This document shows positions 52,546 to 61,420 of a stretch of DNA of 64,000 nt, piece after piece. Under the pieces are notes generated by a model. It was not told the DNA's origin, ran no database searches, and saw only the letters and a program-made list of their open reading frames with translations. Position 1 is the first letter of the stretch. Each line of letters starts with the position of its first letter. The stretch spans positions 744,898 to 808,897 of the forward strand of contig NZ_SJPS01000002.1 in the NCBI RefSeq assembly GCF_007860015.1, read 5' to 3'. The stretch comes from Bythopirellula polymerisocia. Its GTDB lineage: Bacteria; Planctomycetota; Planctomycetia; Pirellulales; Lacipirellulaceae. The position numbers and the translations under genes are program-made.

Positions 52546-54480
52546 CTACAATTGGCTCGCAGACTGTTCAGTAGTTTGCTGCAATTCTACCGAACGGAGT
52601 TCGACAATCGATTCGCCTGTCAGATCCTCCTTGAGAATCCAATAGCCGTCTTCCATTTTGGCTTCGACGAGTTGACCGTTAACGAATACGCTATCGGTGC
52701 CAGGCACCGTCGGCACGTGAACTGAAGCAGACATGTTGTCGGGCAACTTCAGTTCCATTTCAAAAAAGTTCTTGCGATTCCAATCGACAGAGACTGGCCC
52801 ATATGGCGTAGGTATGATGCCTCGGGCGAAATCTAGGCCGCTTGGATAAGGGCGAATAATCGCACGGCTCCAACCTGGCTCAAGAGGTTCGGCGCCCAGA
52901 ACATATCGCGGCAACAGATTGGCAGGAGCTGCTCCCCAGGCATGATTCCAGTCAAGGTTTGGTTTAACGGACTCGTTCCATGCTTCCCATGTGATCGTCG
53001 CGTCGGAGTCGAGCATGTGACGCCAACTCCTCTTCCCGGGCGCGATGATGAGTTTAACTGCGGTCTCACCGGCTCCATTCTTAAAAAGGCAATCCAGTAA
53101 ATATTGGGCAGCGTATGTTGAGCACTGCATGCCACGATTTGTAAGCCAGTCCACCACATGCTGGCGGTCTTTGGTTTCGACGAGCCCAAAGGCAAGCGGG
53201 AAAAAATTGGCGTGCTGCGAGTGATGATCCACGCCAAGTCCGTCGCGAAAGAGACCTGCCTCCACGTCAAATAATTGATCGTAAAAAATCTGCCTAACCC
53301 GCTCTGCATGATCTTTGTAGCGTTTTGCGTCAACTTCGGAACCGGCCACATCAGCGAGCTCAGCCATTTTTTCAATGGCAGCAAAGTGAAACGCATTGAT
53401 AACGGTATTCACCTCCGTCCGGACGTAGCCGTCGCGTTCGGGAGGCGGCCAATCGACGATATCGTTCCATTCTCTCTGCAATTCATCGCTGTGAACAAGT
53501 CCGGAGTCGCCACACCGTTCAATGAGCGTTTTAGTTTTTAAGTTTTCGTACCGCTGAGAAATCCACTGATCATCGCCATTACGCATCCAGTCAGCATGTG
53601 CCATAAAAACCATGTGTGGACCCCATTCGGATGGCCAAGTGGGATACGCCGTTAGCCAGTCAAAAGTCTGGCGCGCCATAACTGGATCACCGTCCACATA
53701 GTAGTGACTCAATTGATTTAGGTAGGCATCAGCCTCGTAGGGAATGCGCTCCCGATCACCGTCCACGTACACTCCCGCAAACATCGTCGCCTTAATTGAA
53801 TAGCGGCAAAGCTCCCAAACGCGGTTGAGAGTTTCGTTTGAGCACACGAATGCGGCAGAGTTCTCATCCCAATGCTTAGGGAAAGCTGCTCTACGCACGA
53901 TTTGGTTGGCGCTCAAAGCATCGGGCAAGCCCTCGATCTCGACCCATCGAAATGGTGTAAGAACGCCCCACTCCGGGGGAGTTAACACTGCTGGCGGTGT
54001 AGGCTTGCCGTATCGTCCAATCTCTGCTGTCTGCTGAGTGTTCCTTTCGTCGGCTGGTGGAGCGATAACCGTTGTCGCGCCGGGGGTGATTTCCACCTCA
54101 ACCTCGCTGCATCGCACAGTGCCTGGAGGCTCACGATCGATCAAACCGTCTAGCAGTTTCTCGCCAAAACGAACCTTCAGGGTGCCCTCGAAGTCTGCGG
54201 GTGATGTCAACTCAAGATTCCCGAAGGCAACTCGCCCGAAATCGATTAGCACTACGTCAGAGTCTACCAATTTTATAGTTTGCGGAGATTGCCGAGTAAT
54301 CGCGACAGTCTCACGAGCAGGGGGCTTTGAGGGATCGAGCTTTGGTAAGGAGGCTCGCATCGCAACTTTACTCACCTGGGACGACTTGAATGGGTCTGCA
54401 TTGACAAGCGGCATGAATGCCAACTGCACCACCAGAGCTAATGCGAAAATCCAAGCAGGTTTAATCACGAAAACTTTCAC
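52546..54480 (-). CDS. alpha-L-rhamnosidase-like protein, GH78 (short form)
   Basis: 644 residues with a signal peptide ending at VNA (about 28). It lacks the Ig-like and long N-terminal binding domains of 43686-46340 and begins with a beta domain (VLIDFGRVAFGNLELTSPAD, GTLKVRFGEKLLDG). The six-hairpin barrel has YVDGDRERIPYEADAYLNQ with the general acid at Glu244, and TITWEAWNESVKPNLDWNHA with WGAAPANLLPRYVLGAEP as the base region. The C-terminal beta domain ends the protein. It is 110 bases upstream of the lyase gene 49949-52435. Rhamnosidase activity follows from family and the conserved acid. Confidence 0.85.
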   Translation of the reverse strand: MKVFVIKPAWIFALALVVQLAFMPLVNADPFKSSQVSKVAMRASLPKLDPSKPPARETVAITRQSPQTIKLVDSDVVLIDFGRVAFGNLELTSPADFEGTLKVRFGEKLLDGLIDREPPGTVRCSEVEVEITPGATTVIAPPADERNTQQTAEIGRYGKPTPPAVLTPPEWGVLTPFRWVEIEGLPDALSANQIVRRAAFPKHWDENSAAFVCSNETLNRVWELCRYSIKATMFAGVYVDGDRERIPYEADAYLNQLSHYYVDGDPVMARQTFDWLTAYPTWPSEWGPHMVFMAHADWMRNGDDQWISQRYENLKTKTLIERCGDSGLVHSDELQREWNDIVDWPPPERDGYVRTEVNTVINAFHFAAIEKMAELADVAGSEVDAKRYKDHAERVRQIFYDQLFDVEAGLFRDGLGVDHHSQHANFFPLAFGLVETKDRQHVVDWLTNRGMQCSTYAAQYLLDCLFKNGAGETAVKLIIAPGKRSWRHMLDSDATITWEAWNESVKPNLDWNHAWGAAPANLLPRYVLGAEPLEPGWSRAIIRPYPSGLDFARGIIPTPYGPVSVDWNRKNFFEMELKLPDNMSASVHVPTVPGTDSVFVNGQLVEAKMEDGYWILKEDLTGESIVELRSVELQQTTEQSASQL

Positions 54481-54719
54481 CTATGCACATTCCTTAATCA
54501 CAACTTGTAGTGGCATTCGAATTGTATTGCTAAAAAACGTGAAAGAAGACTATTTCGTGTGGGGCCTGCTCCGATCAGACCAAAAAGATCAATAGAGAGA
54601 CGAGCACCGCAGTAGCTGCTTTATTTCTCGTAGATACTTAGAAGTCGGCGTGACGTCCTCACGGTACTGGTGGTTGGCTATAGATAGGCAGGGGACATGT
54701 TCAAAGCAAATATCCAATC

Positions 54720-56378
54720 TCACATGCTTGGAAGACCACCAGAAAGCGTCAATCTTGATGAGTAATCATTCTGAAATTCGTGAAATAACTTTGCATTGCC
54801 AGCAGCCTCCGCAAAAGTTTGCTGTCGACCAAACGCATACCACTCAACACGCAACGCCATTGGATTCGGAATTGCCTTTATCGGCGGATTCTTACCAATA
54901 CCACTCCTCATCATTCCGTTCTGAACATCGACTTCGATAATGTTTTGACCCTTGACTAGACCTTTAGTTATATTTACGAAACGGAATTGTTGATCACCAA
55001 ACGGTTGATATTTCACGTTGTCAACCCAAGACTTAACTTCCACTGGATTGCCGTTGACGCGAACGGCGGCAATGCCATTGTCTGCCAAGAATCGACCGAA
55101 TAGCTGCATTGTGGAAAGATCGTAACCTTCCAGATCGAATTCTGTTTGAAATGTGTAAATGGAATTAGGCGAAGCAGTTTGCCAGTCTGAAATGGATAAC
55201 CACTGCGACGTATTAGGGCTATTGGGTAAATACCCACGTTCAGGTGTACAAACCGTTGCGAATTGCTTACCGCTAAAACTTCCCTCCGGCCCGGCTACCA
55301 CCCGCCAATGCAGATCTTCGTCACCAACTTCAAGCCCAATGCCAGTATTGTTCAAAGCAACAGGGCGGTATGCTCCCGAGTCACCAAAATCCAAACTAGC
55401 AAGTAGGTGCTTAACATCCTGTTGCTGAACACTTTCGAACAGACCTTCGCCATCAATCGACACCTGTTGACCTTCCGATATCAGCAACCCTCTCGGCTGT
55501 GAATTGCGGGTACTCGATGCTCGCACGACCCCCTTAAGGACCGTAGTTTTTGTCTTAACGCCAGGAAAAGCAGAAACCGTGAACGTAGTTCCGAGGTCGA
55601 CAATATCCATTTCCTCAGTAACTACCGTGAAGCCTTTAGCCCAGGGCGCGACATGGACAGCGACATTGCCTTGATGCAGATTGACTTGATCCCTCGCAAC
55701 GAAGGTCAGTGAAAAGGGTGCTTCAGCGACGATTTCTGCCCCGAACCCGACACTGATGCGAGCTTTGCCCTGTTGCAAACTGACCGTCTCACCTTCATAG
55801 AAAGCCTGCCCAACCTCAAGTTGCGAGTTCTCCCATAGAGACCGCACTTCCGATGCCAAAGTGGCAACTGGCGCAGGTGGCTTGCGCAGATTAGCAACGC
55901 TTGCTTCCTCAGCGGCCTCCAAATCTTTAGCGGACCGAAGCTGAGCAGAATGCCCTGCTCGCCGCTCCCCATAATTAAAGAAGCTAACTAGCGAAACCGC
56001 AAGCAAAACCCCAACAGCAAGGGCCGTGTACCATGACAACACCCGTCGGAATGCGGACATACCTTTAGTATCAAATCTCGTCGGATGCAACGTAACTTGG
56101 GGTTGCCCTCCTCTCGCGTTCTCGAAAGTTGTGAACTGAGACCCTTGTGTGCGGCTGGGCAACTGTTCGGTCAAGTTGGCAATAAGTTGCCCGTGGCCCA
56201 GCATGCCACTGGTGTCAGCGTACTCATGGAGAGCCACATCCAGGTGAGAATACTTGCGAAACTTCTCTCTAGCTTCCGCCGAACCCTGCAATTCTTTTTG
56301 GAGTGCCTGTGAATCATCGGCATCGAGATGGCCATCTAGCCACGCGGCAATCAGCTTATCAATGTCCCTGTCAGTCAT
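54720..56378 (-). CDS. FecR-like transmembrane anti-sigma factor with extracytoplasmic jelly-roll-like domain
   Basis: 552 residues from ATG 56378, which overlaps the TGA of the sigma gene as ATGA. Residues 1-60 (TDRDIDKLIAAWLDGHLDAD ... KFRKYSHLDVALHEYA) form a cytoplasmic anti-sigma-type segment. A single membrane helix lies at about 116-134 (YTALAVGVLLAVSLVSFF). A FecR domain spans about 195-300 (VGQAFYEGETVSLQQGKARI, VDLGTTFTVSAFPGVKTKTT). The C-terminal part, about 330-520, is beta-rich (QTEFDLEGYDLSTMQLFGRF, GIAAVRVNGNPVEVKSW) and looks like a galactose-binding-type jelly-roll. It probably holds the sigma factor inactive until a signal, plausibly a sugar, is sensed outside. The ligand is inferred. 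Confidence 0.85.
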   Translation of the reverse strand: MTDRDIDKLIAAWLDGHLDADDSQALQKELQGSAEAREKFRKYSHLDVALHEYADTSGMLGHGQLIANLTEQLPSRTQGSQFTTFENARGGQPQVTLHPTRFDTKGMSAFRRVLSWYTALAVGVLLAVSLVSFFNYGERRAGHSAQLRSAKDLEAAEEASVANLRKPPAPVATLASEVRSLWENSQLEVGQAFYEGETVSLQQGKARISVGFGAEIVAEAPFSLTFVARDQVNLHQGNVAVHVAPWAKGFTVVTEEMDIVDLGTTFTVSAFPGVKTKTTVLKGVVRASSTRNSQPRGLLISEGQQVSIDGEGLFESVQQQDVKHLLASLDFGDSGAYRPVALNNTGIGLEVGDEDLHWRVVAGPEGSFSGKQFATVCTPERGYLPNSPNTSQWLSISDWQTASPNSIYTFQTEFDLEGYDLSTMQLFGRFLADNGIAAVRVNGNPVEVKSWVDNVKYQPFGDQQFRFVNITKGLVKGQNIIEVDVQNGMMRSGIGKNPPIKAIPNPMALRVEWYAFGRQQTFAEAAGNAKLFHEFQNDYSSRLTLSGGLPSM

Positions 56379-56929
56379 CCTATCCCTTCCAAAGCCATGG
56401 CCTTCGAAATGCATTTCAAGAGCGCAGATCTCAATCGCTGAACAACCTTATAGAACGCTTGCTCACCTTTGCCGGATTGCTTAGCCACCTCTCGCATCAT
56501 AACACCGGGTGAGTATACTTTCAGCAGTAGTTCGTGACTGGCCGCATCTAATTTATCCAGGCATTTTTCGAGGTGCTGGCGACGTATTTGACCGCCCTCA
56601 TCCTCAGCAGCTTCTGCCGCCAAAAGTCCCCAAACATCATCCGAAAAAACGAGTGGTGTTCGCGCGAGGCGACGGCGATAGCTCATAGCCTCATATCGAG
56701 CAATTGTCAGGAACCAGCCACCGAATGAAGTGCCTTCCTCAAAATCTGAAAATTTCCGCCACGCCACTAGGCTGGCTTCCTGTGCCACCTCTTCAACATC
56801 CTGCCAAGTTGGCAGCAGCCCACGTAAATATGCGCGCACACTTGACTCATTCTCGAGCAAGAGCTTGACAAATAGCTCGTACCTCTGAGGGTCATTGGGA
56901 GTGCCAGATTTTGCTGTGGAGTCTTTCAT
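56375..56929 (-). CDS. ECF RNA polymerase sigma factor (planctomycete type)
   Basis: 184 residues from ATG 56929 (MKDSTAKSGTPND); a longer reading to 56989 adds a hydrophobic stretch and is rejected. Region 2 is seen at about 20-85 (YLRGLLPTWQDVEEVAQEAS, WFLTIARYEAMSYRRR) and region 4 at about 120-175 (LDKLDAASHELLLKVYS, REVAKQSGKGEQAFYKVVQR). These features match the Rhodopirellula/Verrucomicrobium group of ECF sigma factors. It directs transcription of target genes when freed by the anti-sigma encoded by the overlapping next gene. Position at the head of the minus-strand carbohydrate block suggests local control. The target promoters were not identified. Confidence 0.92.
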   Translation of the reverse strand: MKDSTAKSGTPNDPQRYELFVKLLLENESSVRAYLRGLLPTWQDVEEVAQEASLVAWRKFSDFEEGTSFGGWFLTIARYEAMSYRRRLARTPLVFSDDVWGLLAAEAAEDEGGQIRRQHLEKCLDKLDAASHELLLKVYSPGVMMREVAKQSGKGEQAFYKVVQRLRSALLKCISKAMALEGIG

Positions 56930-57377
56930 CTCCAATAACACGCCCCTGAAGTGAGGAAATGGACTAATAAACCAGAAAAAATAATGCAAAATCTACCTGA
57001 AAGCTTCGATAGCCGCAGGAATGGCGTGGTGGGCGCATTGGCTCAGCAAGCTGAGGGCCCCCCACTAAGCAGCCTTAAGTACATCGAATCACTGGTTTTG
57101 TGGACTTTGGGGTCATGTTTCCAAGAATTTTTCCTGTCCACTCTGCCTGCGTCAAGACGTGGTTAGTAATCAGAAGGTCATTGCTGGCCGTACTTGACAG
57201 GGTAGCGTCAGTTGATGCCAGCCGCCCAATTAAGTTATTCCTGACGTGTTTTTTGGTGGTCAAGGGCGGATCTACTCTCGTCAGGCTGGCTCTAACGGTC
57301 TCGTCGAAATAGTGTCATTTAGTGTACATGCGTTTATATTAATGCCAGCATATCTAATCTAAGGAGGATTCAAAAAG
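56930..57377. other. divergent intergenic region, no gene seen
   Basis: 448 bases between the minus-strand sigma gene and the plus-strand DUF1559 gene. The short frames at 56951-57166 and 57100-57312 lack recognisable features. An ideal ribosome-binding site AAGGAGG at 57361-57367 precedes the DUF1559 start by 10 bases. No obvious sigma-dependent promoter is visible. Confidence 0.45.
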
Positions 57378-58466
57378 ATGATTCGGAATACTAGCCAGGT
57401 GGTAAAAGCGGATAAGCAGGCGCGAAGAAGACGACTTACTACAAAGAACCAAGACTTATTCTCCAGGCCCCTACATGGTTTTACACTCGTAGAATTGCTC
57501 GTCGTAATCGCGATCATTGGAGTACTTGTCGCCTTGCTGCTGCCTGCAGTCCAAGCGGCACGAGAGGCTGCAAGACGCACCCAGTGTCAGAACCGTCTTC
57601 GGCAGCTTGGGATCGCATGCCAGAACTTCGCGGACGCTCGCAAAATGTTTCCACCTGCGAACGGAAAGTTGTCTCCTACCGCACAGAAGCGAAATTCTCG
57701 TGATTCGGGGAATTGGGGCTATCTTGCTTTCTTGACGCCGTATGTAGAGCAGGCCAACGTGAAAAACTTGATAGACCCCGAGTTTGAGTACGATCAGCAA
57801 ACTCAAGCCGTCCGGGACTTTTTGGACAACACTCCCATCGAAGAGTTCAAGTGTCCGTCTTTCTCTCTGACACAACCTGTGAACACTTCGGATTTTGGGA
57901 GCGGAGACCCAACGGCTTTAGATTCTGGCCTCGCAACGGCCTACTGCGCTGTGATGGGGGCCAATCTCGACGAGTATACAGGGACAGATCTTGTGCCCGG
58001 TTGTGGGGCAGGCAATCGAATCAGTGAAGGCAGTCCTTACACCATGCTTGAAAATTCGGCTGGGAATGGCAGATGCCATAGTGGCGGAGAAGGTAAAGTG
58101 GCAATCAACGGCGTGATTACCTTCCAGGGCGAGATCGGTTTTCGCAGGATCACTGACGGCACAAGTAACACGTTTCTCATCGGTGAGTCAGCATTCGGTC
58201 CGCCAGAAAACCAGGGTACACGCCCCTGGTGGATCGGGGCCGCGACAACGTGGTTCTACACCGCCCATAACCTCACGTATCCGCTTAATAGTGCGACCCC
58301 CTCAAGCGTCCTTAGAAATGACGTCGGCTTCGGTTCAGATCATCCGGGAGGCTGCCACTTCGCTATGGCTGATGGCTCAGTGCAGTTTATTCAAGAAGAT
58401 ATTGGCCTCCGAGAGCTTATCGCTTACGCAAGTCGTGAGGGAAGCGAGGTCATAGCCAATCGCTAA
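57378..58466 (+). CDS. DUF1559 prepilin-like protein
   Basis: 362 residues with AAGGAGG 10 bases before the ATG. A basic leader of about 33 residues precedes [20 protein letters not shown], followed by [40 protein letters not shown] and the terminal GSDHPGGCHFAMADGSVQF (the H-x9-DG signature) complete the family pattern. The leader would be removed by a prepilin peptidase. The function of the family is unknown. It is followed by a PEP-CTERM protein and a lipoprotein on the same strand, as at 25015-26740. Confidence 0.94.
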   Translation: MIRNTSQVVKADKQARRRRLTTKNQDLFSRPLHGFTLVELLVVIAIIGVLVALLLPAVQAAREAARRTQCQNRLRQLGIACQNFADARKMFPPANGKLSPTAQKRNSRDSGNWGYLAFLTPYVEQANVKNLIDPEFEYDQQTQAVRDFLDNTPIEEFKCPSFSLTQPVNTSDFGSGDPTALDSGLATAYCAVMGANLDEYTGTDLVPGCGAGNRISEGSPYTMLENSAGNGRCHSGGEGKVAINGVITFQGEIGFRRITDGTSNTFLIGESAFGPPENQGTRPWWIGAATTWFYTAHNLTYPLNSATPSSVLRNDVGFGSDHPGGCHFAMADGSVQFIQEDIGLRELIAYASREGSEVIANR

Positions 58467-58637
58467 ACTTACTTGTACTGCTGTTATTGCCATCCCTCCA
58501 TCGAAATTCTAGGTCATAGCATGCAATACCGCGGGGCGAGGAATTGGTATTTTTTACTTAACTCAGTTTTTTGTTCGTGCGTACCAGCTCAGAGCGTTCG
58601 GCGTATATTTGAGAGTCTTAACCAGTAGTGTTATCAA

Positions 58638-60353
58638 ATGGTTGATTTCTTGAGTACTAGACCTTTTGTGGTTACTTGTGCGTTTTTCGCAGTGATATGC
58701 GGCAATTCAATCTCTATAGGTCAAAGCTTGCTGTACACCGAGGGGCCTGGCATCAATCCACCATTCGAGGACATACGAGACAGTATCACAAACGGCTACT
58801 TGGGAACTACAATCGACGTGAATAACGAAGCAGTCGAGGGGGGACTCTTCGGCGTGCTTGGGATTGAGGACAATCTCAGGCTTCACACCCTTGCGAATAG
58901 TTCGCTTCCCGAAAGCGACTTCGACAACTGGAGTCGCTGGTATCAGACCGACGGAGCAACGCAAATCTTTCGGCTCTTTCCTGGTGAAGAGAATGTTCGG
59001 AACAGTCGACCATTGGCGGCTCGCGTCGAGTCGTTCGACGCAAATACGGGCTGGAATGTCGCTGGTGGCGAGTGGCACGAATGGGTCGCTCGTTACACAA
59101 TCATAAAGCCGATCAATGCAGCGATTTTTCAGGCCAAAGACGTCGACGACGAAGCATGGTCGATGCAACTCAACATGGAAAGCAGCGGCAGAGTCAAGGT
59201 CCAACACAGGACTCCGGCGCCGGGACAACCAAAATTCGAGACACTCATCGACAATGCTGTTGGCCAGCCATTTGACATTCGCATTCGAGACAATGGGCTG
59301 GAATACGAGGTGTATTTTGGTGCCCAAGATCAACCCTTCACAACGGGCCAATACGTTCGCAATCAGCAGCCTGGGGACAATTCTCTCACACGTTTCCGCT
59401 GGGGCATCTACGTCGGAGCCCAAGAGGTCTTGAGTGAAGCGATGATCTTCGTCAGTCATGCTTCCGTGGACCCGGACATTGACTTCCCCACCGAACCCCC
59501 CGCCCCTACCTATGGAAATCTGATCGCGGGCTGGGATACCTGGGATAGTGGTGCTACTCCTACTGCATCCCTAACCGCGCCAGGGGTCACCGGGGCAGCT
59601 GTCACGACCACCGAAGGGCTCAATTGGCATACTACCGACGGGCGGGGCGCCAGTGCCGACGGTACGTGGGGAACCTTCGCGGGCCCCCCAACAGCAAGCA
59701 CCGTAGCCGGGGAGGGTGTGCAAAATGAAAACCTGGAATTGCCTAACGCGACTACCGGAGGCACGATCACCTTCACGATCACCAATAATGGCACGAGTGA
59801 CCTCGACTTGGACGGCTTTCATTTCGATGCCTACGCTTTCCGTCCCAAGGCAGCCCGGGCCTACAAATTGAGTGTCTCCAGCGGAGCTATCACCAACGGT
59901 GTGATTTACACTTCAACTGACGATGAGATCACCAGCGTTGCTGGTGCCTGGGACAACAGTGCTCATGACGATATCAGCCACTCCTTGCTAGGGCTCGCAG
60001 ACCACACCCTCGAAGTGGGTGGAAGCGTTGAATTTCTGCTGGCTTTCTCGAGTGGAGACGGTGATGGAGCCGGTGGCCACGATCTCTGGATCGACAATGT
60101 CGCCATCACTGCTGTGGTTGACGTAATCCCCGGCGACTTCGACAGCGACGGCGATGTCGATGGGGCCGACTTCCTCGAGTGGCAGCGTAACGATGGCACA
60201 CCAGCTGGTCTCGCGGCATGGCAAAACAACTATGGTGTGCCTGCACAGCCATACACATCACCAGCACCTGTACCTGAGCCTAGTAACTTGATGCTGATCA
60301 GCCTCAGTTTATGGTGTACTTTTAGCCGCCTACGTGATGCATGCTTTGCTTGA
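58638..60353 (+). CDS. PEP-CTERM protein with lyase-like N-terminal jelly-roll, shared jelly-roll module and dockerin-like loop
   Basis: 571 residues with a signal peptide ending near IGQ (about 31). The N-terminal domain, about 35-285, is beta-rich (WSRWYQTDGATQIFRLFPGE, EWHEWVARYTIIKPINAAIF, WSMQLNMESSGRVKVQHRT, TRFRWGIYVGAQEVLSEAMI). This pattern resembles jelly-roll polysaccharide lyases such as alginate or glucuronan lyase families, but I cannot fix the family. From PTYGNLIAGWDTW (about 291) it carries the same jelly-roll module as the genes at 427, 4655 and 48073, nearly identical in DNA but in the opposite orientation. GDFDSDGDVDGADFLEWQRN (about 501) and VPEPSNLMLISLSLWC end it. It probably acts at the cell surface on the same glycan. 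Confidence 0.8.
   Translation: MVDFLSTRPFVVTCAFFAVICGNSISIGQSLLYTEGPGINPPFEDIRDSITNGYLGTTIDVNNEAVEGGLFGVLGIEDNLRLHTLANSSLPESDFDNWSRWYQTDGATQIFRLFPGEENVRNSRPLAARVESFDANTGWNVAGGEWHEWVARYTIIKPINAAIFQAKDVDDEAWSMQLNMESSGRVKVQHRTPAPGQPKFETLIDNAVGQPFDIRIRDNGLEYEVYFGAQDQPFTTGQYVRNQQPGDNSLTRFRWGIYVGAQEVLSEAMIFVSHASVDPDIDFPTEPPAPTYGNLIAGWDTWDSGATPTASLTAPGVTGAAVTTTEGLNWHTTDGRGASADGTWGTFAGPPTASTVAGEGVQNENLELPNATTGGTITFTITNNGTSDLDLDGFHFDAYAFRPKAARAYKLSVSSGAITNGVIYTSTDDEITSVAGAWDNSAHDDISHSLLGLADHTLEVGGSVEFLLAFSSGDGDGAGGHDLWIDNVAITAVVDVIPGDFDSDGDVDGADFLEWQRNDGTPAGLAAWQNNYGVPAQPYTSPAPVPEPSNLMLISLSLWCTFSRLRDACFA
59508..60250 (+). repeat. jelly-roll/dockerin cassette in inverted orientation (copy in 58638-60353)
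   Basis: On the plus strand this encodes PTYGNLIAGWDTW through the NDGTPAGLAAWQNNYG segment. It is nearly identical, as an inverted copy, to the cassettes at 4836-5278 and 48266-48708, with scattered substitutions such as S to A in GDGAGGHD. Inverted repeats of this length about 11 kb from the nearest copy could invert the DNA between them. Confidence 0.8.
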
Positions 60354-60400
60354 ATCTTTCAAGGTCAATGGGTTTCAGCTAACACTTAAGGAATGATTTC

Positions 60401-60910
60401 ATGATGCCTCCAACAAAAAACCTCGTATTGCGTTTACATGGTGCATGCAGGCAGTTACTCACTGCGGAGAGATCGCTTGGCAAACAATTGTGCGATTTGG
60501 GAAGTCTTTGGTGCTTCGCTCTGCTAATGGTTAACACTTTGTGTTTGGTAGGATGTGGGGGAAGTGGAGACGGCCTCGCACCCGTTCATGGTGTGGTTAC
60601 ACTCGATGGAAAGCCACTTACCGAAGGTTTCGTCCTTGTGACGCCAGCTGAGGGCAAAATGGCCAAGGGCACGATTCAGGCGGACGGAGCATTCGTTCTT
60701 GGCACTGACACCAATTCCGATGGGGTGAAGATTGGCACCCACCCGGTCTCCGTAATTCCACCACCTGCACAGGAAGGAATGCCTATATCGACCACTGCGA
60801 AATCTTTACCGCAGCGCTATACAAATGCTAGGACGTCTGGAATTACGGTAGACGTAAAACCAGATGCCGACAACGAATTGACGCTTGAATTGTTTACGCA
60901 TCAACAGTGA
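60401..60910 (+). CDS. small lipoprotein with carboxypeptidase-regulatory-like beta domain
   Basis: 169 residues; AAGGA lies 8 bases before the ATG at 60401. A long N-terminal leader precedes the hydrophobic stretch and lipobox LVGC (about residues 48-52, LLMVNTLCLVGCGGSG). The mature part reads VHGVVTLDGKPLTEGFVLVT and GTIQADGAFVLGT with IGTHPVSVIPP, a transthyretin- or carboxypeptidase-regulatory-like beta sandwich common in planctomycete lipoproteins. The leader is unusually long for a lipoprotein, so translation could start later, but no better start is seen. It follows the DUF1559 and PEP-CTERM genes. Function unknown. Confidence 0.78.
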   Translation: MMPPTKNLVLRLHGACRQLLTAERSLGKQLCDLGSLWCFALLMVNTLCLVGCGGSGDGLAPVHGVVTLDGKPLTEGFVLVTPAEGKMAKGTIQADGAFVLGTDTNSDGVKIGTHPVSVIPPPAQEGMPISTTAKSLPQRYTNARTSGITVDVKPDADNELTLELFTHQQ

Positions 60911-61420
60911 TCTGGCTGGTGTCTAACTCGATTTGACAATGCAATATCTCTTTAGTTCCCAGTAGGCATAAAAGCAATCAGGCTGAGTCACACTTTGAAG
61001 AGACTATAAATCGTATTGGCTTGTTGTTTCCTGACCGCACCTTCTTATACAGCGGCTTCTACGGATGCCTTTAATGCGAGTATCTTGACAATGCCAAAAC
61101 CAGCTTGACTCGATCCATGGAAGATATCCATTGCCTAGAATACGGACAAGAGCGCGCAAGTGATCAACAATCTTTCAGTCCCAACCAACTACGAAGCTAA
61201 GTTAGTACTCCAACCAAGACAAGAATCGAAGCGACAATGAAGCCGAAGGGAGAAGAATTCGAGATCCAAGTACCGAATGGAGAGGGCCACATGACGCGGT
61301 CTTCCGAATCCACCAGTTCCCCTCCGGACTAGGAAGAAAAAATGACTCAAAGAGGGGGGAATGGTTACTTCCACCCCTGTTTACTAAGCTCCACATTTAG
61401 AAGAACCAGAGAGCGTATAC
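60911..61420. other. intergenic region, no gene seen
   Basis: 510 bases between the lipoprotein and the Tat-exported protein, both on the plus strand. Only short frames without recognisable features occur (for example 61189-61396, minus). I see no convincing hairpin or promoter. GAGAG at 61409-61413 precedes the next start by 7 bases. Confidence 0.45.
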
